DNA from: Pedosphaera sp. | Lineage (GTDB): Bacteria; Verrucomicrobiota; Verrucomicrobiia; Limisphaerales; F1-12-MAGs170 | DNA: 40,442 nucleotides | NCBI GenBank assembly: GCA_009695275.1 | Contig: SIBF01000015.1 | Span: 1 to 40,442 of the forward strand | Reading direction: 5' to 3' | Part shown: piece by piece, positions 33,657-40,442 of the stretch | Layout: every line of letters starts with the position of its first letter | Numbering within the stretch: position 1 is the first letter of the stretch | The notes under the pieces: model-generated | What the model was told of the DNA's origin: nothing | Seen by the model: only the letters and a program-made list of their open reading frames with translations | Databases searched by the model: none | Program-made: the position numbers and the translations under genes

Positions 33657-34069
33657 ATTTGTACGCAGTTCTTCCGTGATTGGTTTTACAAGGGGAAAAA
33701 CCAGAACCCTTTTTGATGTTTCGCTTTTCTACTTTTACTTGTGTGAACTTACTTTAAGTCCCACATGACAGCGTCAGCGTATACATGCCGAACGCAAAAG
33801 TAAAGGCAAATCACGGAGACCGGTATTTGCTTTGTAGACAATGGTTTGTGTCACAAAGGTTGCCTCTTGTGCCTGAAGACCGACCGATAGAAATGTGCTT
33901 TAGATCCTTGTAGCAGGGAAAATTGAGAAGATTACCCTCGATTCAATGGCATAGCGTATTGTCGAACGGCTGCATCAAATCTGCCCACGCTTCAACTTGA
34001 TTAATCCACTCAGATTGATCTCTCGATGTTTGAACTTGCCAGCCAGGCGGATAGGGATAGCTTTGGGAT
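33657..34069. other. Intergenic stretch with a small coding remnant
   Basis: No complete gene is supported in these 413 bases. On the minus strand, about 34065 to 33943, a frame without a start reads SYPYPPGWQVQTSRDQSEWI and continues for 20 codons to a stop. It looks like the C-terminal end of a lost protein. The part next to 33656 should hold the promoter of the DUF3102-like gene. Confidence 0.4.
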
Positions 34070-34146
34070 GCGGTCGTAGTTTAGCGACAAGAATGTGAGC
34101 CTTCCGGGTTCAAGGTGTGTGGTTCAATTCCACGCCGACCGCTCCA
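34070..34146 (+). tRNA. tRNA-Gly-like gene, anticodon TCC, encoded CCA
   Basis: The acceptor GCGGTCG (34070-34076) pairs perfectly with CGACCGC (34136-34142), followed by T and an encoded CCA. The anticodon stem TGAGC/GTTCA frames the loop CTTCCGG with anticodon TCC (34103-34105), which reads glycine. The T arm is TGTGG-TTCAATT-CCACG. The D arm is weak (GTTT/GAAT, loop AGCGACAA without the usual GG). One extra C (34135) separates the T stem from the acceptor. At 77 bases it may be a degenerate or unusual element-borne tRNA. Confidence 0.6.
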
Positions 34147-34154
34147 GTTTTACG

Positions 34155-34975
34155 ATGGCCAGACTAAAGCAAATTTCTGAAGAGGAACTTGAGCAAGAAG
34201 CACAAGGTGTCATTCGTGATTTTACTGTGCCGCAGGAAGGCCTTCATTTGCAGCGAACACCGTTCGACAACGCCTATATTCAACTTCTCTGGCGTCAGCA
34301 TTATGTCGGTTCCAAAGGCACGGTTGGAAGGCAGATGTCCTACATGAGAGGGGGGATTCTGCAGACGTTATAGGAAAGAGCCGTTTTCACAACTATGAAT
34401 TCGTTGCTGACGCCAAAGTCTTTCGACTAAGTCGAACCGCAAAAAACCAGAAGGACTTCAAAGTTACCTCCATGAATCATTGGAAAGGTAACGCTGAACA
34501 TGCCGTAATCGTCTGCCCATTCTACCAGTACCCTTCAACATGCTCTCAGATTTACTCCCAAGTCTTGGATACGGGAGTTGCGTTGAGTTCGTTTGAGCAT
34601 CTTTTATTTTGCTTCCGATCTGGGATAAAGGAAACGAAGGATGTGTCTCTCCGTGAATTGTTTTCCTATCCGGTCGAATTGTCCGCAAGAGTCGCTCACT
34701 CAGAAAGGAAGCAAGCTCGTCACGTTATGAATGCGTTAGATACGACGGTTGCTAAAGTTTGTAAAGTGCCAGTCAAAGCGGTAGTTGAATCTAGAAATTT
34801 CCTTGCGAAGACGGTGCTGTCCCCTCGTGCTGAGGAAGAAGTTGCATTCTGGCAAACAGAAATACAAAAGATTGAGAAGCTGACAAGAGAGGAAGCCTTG
34901 GAGTCCTTGATTGAGAGTCGCAAGATCCACGGCAAGATTGAAAGTATTAAAGAGTTCATTATTTTGAGTACGTAA
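34155..34975 (+). pseudogene. HindIII-family type II restriction endonuclease, frameshifted and N-terminally short
   Basis: Between 34220 and 34975 one frame reads RQRLYSTSLASALCRFQ, then LHERGDSADVIGKSRFHNY, FVADAKVFRLSRTAKNQKDF and HAVIVCPFYQYPSTCSQIY. It ends with the helical run REEALESLIESRKIHGKIES. I recognise this as HindIII: RLSRTAKNQKDFKV is shared, and the catalytic Glu (ERGD) and the Asp-x-Lys of ADAK are kept. The frame has no upstream start. Another frame from the ATG at 34155 (MARLKQISEEELEQEAQGVI) probably gives the N-terminus, with a shift near 34250. No partner methyltransferase is seen. The gene starts 8 bases after the tRNA-like gene. Confidence 0.72.
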
Positions 34976-35258
34976 TGAAAGCGTTAAGTTTGCGTCCGCG
35001 ATGGGCGTGGTCGAATTCGTGACAATAACTGGGGTTGGTTCGACGGGCTCCAGCCAATCGTCTAAAGTTTTCCGTTTCGGTGGCATAGATCCAGAACGTA
35101 GCCGGTCCATTGACCCAGAGCAACTCGGCACCGGTTTTCAAGGGGAATCCATGTGAGCCGCACAGTTTAGGCCCGTGCGTCCTCACTTAACCGGAAAAAT
35201 CCCCTGTTTATCGCAGTTTGACTTTATTGCTTAAGAGTAGAGTAATGGCAGGACAGGC
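34976..35258. other. Right end of the element without a supported gene
   Basis: This stretch holds only short conflicting open frames on both strands. The one at 34959-35186 (minus, GAELLWVNGPATFWIYATET) is the best looking but matches no family I know. Bases 35233-35245 (aagagtagagtaa) partly mirror 24592-24604 (ttacttaactcta) at the other end, a possible recombinase-binding arm. Confidence 0.4.
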
Positions 35259-35261
35259 ATG
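35259..35261 (+). other. Element right junction (attachment core ATG)
   Basis: Element sequence (gtaatggcaggacaggc) changes to comEC sequence (gcgaaaatgtgcagcg) at this ATG. It is the same core as at 24582-24584. Confidence 0.8.
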
Positions 35262-36040
35262 GCGAAAATGTGCAGCGTCCCGCTTCGCATGAAGGGCTCT
35301 GACACCTCCTGGGTAAGCGCCGGCTTCCAACCCAGCACCATCGCCCAGATCAGCCGCAGCGGTTCATCTTCGACCGGCAGGCCACGCGCCAGAATGTCCT
35401 GTGCCCAATCCCGGAAGCGGTCCGACCACGGCCGCGCAGGTGCCGACTCCTCGTCCAGCAGTCGCCAGTCACCGGGCTGCTCGGCCTTCAGCAGATGATA
35501 AACTCCCTGCCCGGCGAGATAAGCCCGGTAATCAAACAATCTCTCGGCAGGAGGGCCGGGTGGAGTTTGAAGCGTGCCGGAAATCGAGACTTTGCGGCCT
35601 TCAAAATACCTGGCAGGGAGGATGCCGGGAGTCGCAACTGCCACAAGACCGTCCGTATTTGTTGTGGATTCGCCTCGCTTCAGCAAATGCGCCTCCACGA
35701 CCGCCAGTGTGCGCCACGAAGCCTTTTCATCCCGCATGAAAAGCCTCTGCTCTGGCGTCGCCTGCAAAGTGCCTTCAAGCGTCACGATCTCCAGCGAGTC
35801 GCCAAACACGAGCCGCAAATCTTGCGGCGAAACCAGCGCCGTCCGGCATGCCAGACTCGTCCAGCCGAACGATACCAGCAGAACGCAAAGCCAGAACTCC
35901 CTGCGCTTTGCATCCACCAGCGCAGCAACTGCCAGTCCCAACGAGAGGACCAAGATCCACCAGATGGGAGATCCCCAAACATTGCCGAGTAACACACCCG
36001 CCGTGTAGAGCAACGCCACCGTTGTCAACGGATGCTTCAT
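35262..36040 (-). pseudogene. comEC: comEC, N-terminal part (split by the integrated element)
   Basis: This is the first 260 residues of ComEC/Rec2. I chose the ATG at 36038-36040 (MKHPLTTVALLYTAGVLLGN), which begins the first membrane helices; a longer frame upstream to 36160 lacks this feature. A DUF4131/OB-fold-like region follows (VTLEGTLQATPEQRLF, then RKVSISGTLQTP and LFDYRAYLAGQGVYHLL). It then runs to PFMRSGTLHIFA, the segment just before the Competence domain. There it enters the element, picks up nine foreign residues (MPVLPLLYS) and stops at 35231. It is the exact upstream continuation of 22895-24584. Confidence 0.88.
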
Positions 36041-36430
36041 CCAAGCGTTGAATTTACGATCAGCTTTTTCACAGATGGGGCACACGTGAAATACACAAAA
36101 CCGGATGACTGCGAAAGCCGGAATTATGATTTCCAATGAACTTCTTGTGATCCGCACCAAAACATTACCCGGACGAAAAGCAGACTTCTAACGATACAAC
36201 CCTCACTCTGACTCTCCCGTCTGACGACAAAGGGAACCATTTAGGCCTTCGCCCGCTGTTTCTAGAGCAGTTGGAGCCCACGACCGACGGAGGACGTCTC
36301 TCCCTCGGCCATCGGATGGGCCAGGGTCGCGGATGTTCATCTCCGCGCGCGCTGTCTTGCTTGTGCGTGTGGAGCGCCCGCCCGCCTCGCTATTGTCAGC
36401 CGGTTTCAGCTCCGTTAGCATCACCTTCAA
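36041..36430. other. Divergent intergenic region between comEC and the lipoprotein gene
   Basis: These 390 bases separate the minus-strand comEC start from the plus-strand lipoprotein start, so both promoters should lie here. The minus-strand frame is open from 36160 to the comEC start, but I see no feature in it. No further gene is supported. Confidence 0.4.
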
Positions 36431-39400
36431 ATGAACACTTTGGTTTGCGCTCGTGATTTCTTCCTCCTGATTATTGTGGCCACTGTCACGGCACTCCTTT
36501 GCGGTTGCTCGCGCCCCTCCGGCACGGGCAGCGCAAGTGGTGATGAGTTCCTGAGCCTGATGAACGTGGGCCGGTCACTCTACGAAAAAGGGGACGCCGC
36601 CAAGGCAGTCGAAGCGTTTCAGAAAGCTGCGACCCTGGACCCTGCGAACACCGACGCCCGTTTGAATCTCGCCAATGCCCATCTGCTCGCCGGTGACGCT
36701 TCATCCGCGCTGCGGCAGGCGGCTGAGGTCCTCAATATGGAACCCAACTCCGCCGCCGCGCATTACCTCGAGGGTTGCGCTTATCTCCGGCTTGCGAAAT
36801 TCGAGGACGCCATCAAATCTCTTCAGCCGGCAAAGGACATCGATCGCTCGATCAATCCTGTGAGTTTCCAGCTTGGCCGGGCTTTCCAGGGTGCGGGCAA
36901 ATTCGACGATGCGCTCCAACAGTTCGATGAAATCATCCAGTTTGAAACCAATCATCTGTCGCCGCTCTACGTCGCCGCCCATTACAACTTAACGCAGTCG
37001 TTGCTCCGGCTTGGGCGTACCGATGAAGCAAAGCAGCGCCTTGAGGATCATCAGAAATTGGTGGCTCAATTGGTTGCCGCCGCTCCCACGGACGCTTCGA
37101 CCTACGAGCGCTGCATCTACACACAGGCTCGCGTCCCATTCTTCCTCGAACAACCCGACGCCGCTGGAATCAAAGTTCAATTCATCGATGCCACCAGCTC
37201 CTTTCTTGGTGACAGCGCAAAGTCTTTCCACGGACCGATGGCCATGCTCGACATCAACCATCGCGGCGCGAGTGATCTATTTCTACGCGAAGGCGACAAT
37301 GCCTTCCGCCTGCTCATGAACAACGGCGGGAAGTTCACGCCCCAAGGTGAACCGCTGCCGGTAACGCCCGGCGCCATTTATTCGCGCGTGCTCGTCGGCG
37401 ATCTCAACACGGATCGCAACGAGGATGTCATCGTCATCGGTGACAAGGGCCTGCACGCGTTTCGGTTCGCCACGAACGGCGCGGCGACGGATGCAACGGC
37501 GTTTGCCGGTTTGAAAAACTCTCCCGCGATTGACGGCGCTCTTGTTGACCTCGATTTCACCGGAAAGCTTGATCTTCTGCTGCTGCCGCCCGGATCCAAT
37601 TCCCTTCGAATCCTGCGCAATCTTGGCAACATGTACTTCAAGGACATCACCGCCACCTCCGGCGTGCCCACATCCGTCACGAGCCCGCGCCAGCTTGTGG
37701 TCGAAGATTGGAACAATGACGATATCATGGATCTGCTTATCGCTCGCGATGGCGCTGCTCCGCAGCTTATGATCAAACAACGTGGCGGTGCGCTCGCCAT
37801 CTCCAACGCGCCCGCCAACTGGCCGGCGACCCGCGTCATCGCCAGCGGCGATCTGAACAACGACCTGCGCGCTGACCTCATCTTCGCCTCATCGGATTCA
37901 ATCCAGTGCATGTTCAACGGGTTCACAAACAAAACCGTGATCCCGCTCGGAGTCTTCCGCGTGGATCATCTGAGCCTCGTCGATTACGACAATGACGGCT
38001 GGCTCGACATCATTGCAGCCGGCGAAGGACTGCGTGTCTGGCGCAATCTGGGTGTCTCAGGTTTTAGAGAAACAACAGCTCAACTCGGTTTTGATAAAAT
38101 TGGAAAGAGCCGTATCGATTCAATTGTCGCCGCGGACATGGACGGAGACTGTGACACAGATATTGTTGTCAGCATCGTCGGGGAGGGAATTCGCGTCCTC
38201 CGAAATGACGGAGGAAACGCGAACCGCCAGCTCAAGATCCGGCTCCTTGGCAATCGCTCGAATCCCACTGGCCTTGGCGTGCGAATCGAAGCCACAGCGG
38301 GGCACTGGCGCACCATTCGCACGGCGCAACAACTCCCGATCGAAATTGGCGTCGGTAATCGCAAGCAGCTCGACTCGGTGATGGTCAGGTGGTTCGACAT
38401 TGCGTGGAATGAATCCGAGGTGGACGTATCGAAGTGCGAGATTCGTTCCATGACCGAGCTGCTTCTGCCCACCGGCTCCTGTCCCTATCTTTACACCTGG
38501 GATGGCACGCGGTTCCGTTTCATCTCTGACATACTGGGTGCTGCACCAGTCGGCCTGCCGGTTGCCGAAGGCCATTACATCGAAGCGGACCCTGATGAGT
38601 TTGTGTGGATCGGAAACGAAAGCTCCGTTCAACCACGCGACGGCAGCTACGTCCTGCAGATCACCGAGGAACTCCGCGAAGTGCTCTACCTCGATGAGGC
38701 GCGATTGGTCGTCGTCGATCATCCGCCTGGCACTGAGATTTATCCGACGGACAAACTGCTGCCTGGAAAGCCCTTCCCCACCGGCGAACTCGTTGCTCTT
38801 CGAAGTGAGCGTTCTCTGATCAAGGCAGTCCGCAATGACGGCACCGATGTCACGGCTCAGCTTCGGGCGGCGGATGGCAATTTCGCCTCGCCCGTAGCTC
38901 TGCGCGCTCCACAACTTCGCGGCCTTGCGGAACCTTTCTCGTTCACGCTCGATTTCGGCCCGATCGATACCACCAGATCTCTCGTGCTTGGAATGACCGG
39001 CTGGCTCCGCTTCGGCGGCGGCATGGCCAACATCGGTGCCTCGCACAATCCCGACCTTCCGTTCCCATTCCCCGTACTCGAGGCCCAAACCTCCGACGGA
39101 CAATGGAAGAAGGTCGATGTCACCGTCGGCGCTCCAGCCGGCAAGACCAAGCGCCTCTTCGTCGATCTGACTGACAAGCTGCCGGGCGGAACCCGCCAGC
39201 TTCGCTTGAGCGCGGCGTTTGAGATTCACTGGGATCAAATCGCTCTTTTCGAAAAAGCTTCGAAGTCGGATATGCAAACAGTGACGTTGCTCCCGGACCA
39301 AACCGACCTTCACTGGCGTGGTTTTAGCGAGTTTGTCGATTTGCCGTGGACGCAACCGCTCACGCCTGACTACGACAATGTTCGAGCCCAAGCCAACTGG

Positions 39401-39766
39401 CGAGTCACTCCCTCGGGTTGGTGTACGCGCTACGGCCCCGTCAACGAACTCATCGGCACCCGCGACGACGCGCTGGCGCTGATCAACGGCGGTGACGAAC
39501 TCACCTTGAAATTCTCCGCGATGAAACTTCCACCCAAACCGGCAGGTCATGTGCGGGATTTCTTCCTCTACTCCGTCGGTTGGGACAAGGACTCCGATGT
39601 CCACGTGAAGCTCGGCACACAAGTCGAGCCGCTACCCTACACCGGAATGGATGACCAACAGTACGGCTCCGAGCCGCGTCCCGAACGTCTCCAGGCAGCA
39701 GACCGGTTGATGAAAAAGTACAACACTCGATGGGTCGGCCCCATGACAATCAGCCGCAAACAATGA
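36431..39766 (+). CDS. Very large lipoprotein with TPR and FG-GAP/VCBS repeats
   Basis: A 1111-residue exported lipoprotein. The signal segment LLIIVATVTALLCGCSRPS carries a lipobox with Cys near residue 25 or 27. Residues of about 40-230 are TPR repeats (AVEAFQKAATLDPANTDARL and EAKQRLEDHQKLV). FG-GAP/VCBS-type repeats follow, each with a Ca-binding DxNxDxxxD loop: VGDLNTDRNEDVIVIGD, VEDWNNDDIMDLLIARD, SGDLNNDLRADLIFAS, VDYDNDGWLDIIAAGEG and AADMDGDCDTDIVVSI. A region like the ASPIC/UnbV module comes next (residues of about 600-670), then about 400 residues of beta-rich C-terminal domain. It should form a surface propeller; the ligand is unknown. Confidence 0.82.
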   Translation: MNTLVCARDFFLLIIVATVTALLCGCSRPSGTGSASGDEFLSLMNVGRSLYEKGDAAKAVEAFQKAATLDPANTDARLNLANAHLLAGDASSALRQAAEVLNMEPNSAAAHYLEGCAYLRLAKFEDAIKSLQPAKDIDRSINPVSFQLGRAFQGAGKFDDALQQFDEIIQFETNHLSPLYVAAHYNLTQSLLRLGRTDEAKQRLEDHQKLVAQLVAAAPTDASTYERCIYTQARVPFFLEQPDAAGIKVQFIDATSSFLGDSAKSFHGPMAMLDINHRGASDLFLREGDNAFRLLMNNGGKFTPQGEPLPVTPGAIYSRVLVGDLNTDRNEDVIVIGDKGLHAFRFATNGAATDATAFAGLKNSPAIDGALVDLDFTGKLDLLLLPPGSNSLRILRNLGNMYFKDITATSGVPTSVTSPRQLVVEDWNNDDIMDLLIARDGAAPQLMIKQRGGALAISNAPANWPATRVIASGDLNNDLRADLIFASSDSIQCMFNGFTNKTVIPLGVFRVDHLSLVDYDNDGWLDIIAAGEGLRVWRNLGVSGFRETTAQLGFDKIGKSRIDSIVAADMDGDCDTDIVVSIVGEGIRVLRNDGGNANRQLKIRLLGNRSNPTGLGVRIEATAGHWRTIRTAQQLPIEIGVGNRKQLDSVMVRWFDIAWNESEVDVSKCEIRSMTELLLPTGSCPYLYTWDGTRFRFISDILGAAPVGLPVAEGHYIEADPDEFVWIGNESSVQPRDGSYVLQITEELREVLYLDEARLVVVDHPPGTEIYPTDKLLPGKPFPTGELVALRSERSLIKAVRNDGTDVTAQLRAADGNFASPVALRAPQLRGLAEPFSFTLDFGPIDTTRSLVLGMTGWLRFGGGMANIGASHNPDLPFPFPVLEAQTSDGQWKKVDVTVGAPAGKTKRLFVDLTDKLPGGTRQLRLSAAFEIHWDQIALFEKASKSDMQTVTLLPDQTDLHWRGFSEFVDLPWTQPLTPDYDNVRAQANWRVTPSGWCTRYGPVNELIGTRDDALALINGGDELTLKFSAMKLPPKPAGHVRDFFLYSVGWDKDSDVHVKLGTQVEPLPYTGMDDQQYGSEPRPERLQAADRLMKKYNTRWVGPMTISRKQ

Positions 39767-39966
39767 ACAAACGGGCAAGATCTGACGCGACGGTGGGAAG
39801 GTGTGTCTTCATAACGCTGCGGAGTGGCAAGGCCCGCCACACGCTCACGCTGCGGTGAGGGCTCACACCAAGAATTTGTCCGTCGCGCCGGTCGGATGCT
39901 TCTCGACACGACCATTGCCAGTTCCGGCACCATCAACACCACATCGCCCCAATTCAACTCCGGAGA

Positions 39967-40300
39967 ATGAACCCCCTCGAAAACGCGACCACAATCAATC
40001 CCCACGTCGGTAAATGGGTGGCCCGCATGGCCGAACTGTGCGAGCCCGAGCAAGTTCACTGGTGTGACGGTTCGGACGCAGAAAAAGTTTCATTGACGCG
40101 ACTGGCCGTGGCCGCAGATGTCCTGGTCCCGCTCGATCAGGCCAGGTGGCCCGGCTGCTACCATCATCGCTCCAGCCCGAACGATGTCGCCCGCGTGGAG
40201 CAATGCACGTTCATCTGCACCGAATCCGCCGAGGAAGCCGGCGTCACCAACAACTGGGCGCCGCCCGGCGAGATGTACGACAAGCTTCACGGCCTGCTAG
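39967..40300 (+). CDS. pckG: Phosphoenolpyruvate carboxykinase (GTP), N-terminal part, interrupted
   Basis: The first 111 codons read as GTP-dependent PEP carboxykinase: VARMAELCEPEQVHWCDGSD, PGCYHHRSSPNDVARVEQCT, FICTESAEEAGVTNNWAPPG, ending YDKLHGLL. The enzyme makes phosphoenolpyruvate from oxaloacetate in gluconeogenesis and is normally about 600 residues. A 138-bp element with a CTAG target duplication is inserted after LHGLL and supplies a stop seven codons later (TAG ending at 40317). The window ends right at the second CTAG, so whether pckG resumes cannot be seen. The gene is broken here. Confidence 0.8.
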
Positions 40301-40442
40301 GAGCCTGTCGGACTTAGCTCGTTTTCGGACAAAATCATTGATTTTGGACCATCAAAACACCTTCACCGAAAATCAAAACGCGTCATATCGAATCGTAGAG
40401 CGTCGGATTTAATACGTGTACGTAAGTCCGACAGGCTGCTAG
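40297..40442 (+). mobile_element. 138-bp MITE with CTAG target duplication, inserted in pckG
   Basis: The element (40301-40438) has terminal inverted repeats: AGCCTGTCGGACTTA at the left is perfectly complementary to TAAGTCCGACAGGCT at the right. It is flanked by CTAG at 40297-40300 and 40439-40442. It has no coding capacity. It is a different family from the TA-flanked MITE. The window stops at the last base of the right duplication. Confidence 0.88.

Larger units (their letters stand above)
24582..35261 (+). mobile_element. 10.7-kb serine-integrase element inserted in comEC
   Basis: The element is delimited by the two halves of comEC. Removing 24585-35261 joins gccgctgATG to GCGAAAATG and restores the codons for IFAISGLHIA without gain or loss of a base. 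Inside are a large serine recombinase next to the left end, a cluster of small membrane proteins, and a resolvase with a coupled small gene. A Rep-like operon, a DUF3102-like gene, a tRNA-Gly-like gene, a broken HindIII-type nuclease and two MITE copies complete it. The interior is more AT-rich than the flanks, especially at 32.3-34.5 kb. No conjugation or capsid genes are seen, so mobility is probably plasmid-like or depends on a helper. Confidence 0.88.

Noticed and set aside
34736-35186. Minus-strand frames overlapping the HindIII-like gene and the right end of the element
   Set aside because: They conflict with the stronger HindIII-like reading in the first half, and the remainder matches no family I know.
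38120-39622. A 500-codon open frame on the minus strand opposite the large lipoprotein gene
   Set aside because: It mirrors the codon pattern of the FG-GAP/TPR gene on the plus strand and shows no signal, domain or motif of its own.
1-40442. CRISPR arrays and rRNA genes
   Set aside because: No series of regularly spaced short direct repeats and no rRNA-like sequence was seen; the repeats found are inverted or paired elements.

Overview
The window looks like chromosome of a Verrucomicrobiota bacterium of the Pedosphaera/Limisphaerales type. This is inferred from gene content: tandem CotH-kinase proteins, a PQQ-propeller/EF-hand secreted protein, a kinase-TolB-TPR receptor, an FG-GAP/VCBS-TPR lipoprotein, and many palindromic dispersed repeats. 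The host sequence is GC-rich. One block, about 24.6-35.3 kb, is visibly more AT-rich and is foreign.

Region 1 (1-9.3 kb) is a defence patch. A complete SMC-type Wadjet operon, jetABCD, is followed immediately by the 3' third of a purB (adenylosuccinate lyase) gene. Next comes a two-gene nucleotidyltransferase (AbiEii-like) module, then a second, shorter copy of the purB 3' end. The two purB tails bracket the toxin module like remnants of repeated insertion at the end of purB. Region 2 (9.3-13.7 kb) holds a TA-flanked MITE, debris of an ATPase gene and of a class III cyclase gene, a frameshifted serine/threonine kinase-TolB-TPR gene with two stem-loop repeats inserted in frame, and a PemK/MazF-type toxin-antitoxin pair. 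Region 3 (13.7-22.9 kb) is ordinary chromosome: a PQQ/EF-hand protein, two CotH paralogues plus a truncated third, an aldehyde dehydrogenase, and a membrane-anchored hypothetical protein.

Region 4 (22.9-36.0 kb) is the most interesting part. The gene for the DNA-uptake channel ComEC, on the minus strand, is cut in two by a 10.7 kb integrative element. The ComEC N-terminal half lies at 35.26-36.04 kb and the C-terminal half at 22.90-24.58 kb. Joining the flanks at a shared 3-bp ATG core restores an unbroken reading frame through the conserved SGLHIALIAGIL segment. A large serine recombinase gene starts 35 bp inside one junction, so this is a precise, in principle reversible, serine-integrase insertion in a competence gene. 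The element also carries a cluster of small membrane proteins (DUF2628, GYF_2-like, TM2). It has a resolvase translationally coupled to a 61-residue protein and an HUH-type Rep-like gene heading an ATGA-coupled operon. It further carries a DUF3102-like gene, a tRNA-Gly-like gene and a frameshifted HindIII-family restriction endonuclease. Two copies of the same 127-bp MITE lie inside it, and one has split the rep operon.

Region 5 (36.4-40.4 kb) has a very large lipoprotein with TPR and FG-GAP repeats. After it comes the start of a GTP-type phosphoenolpyruvate carboxykinase gene, interrupted by a 138-bp element with a CTAG target duplication that ends exactly at the window edge. All identifications come from reading translated sequence and motifs; no database search was run.
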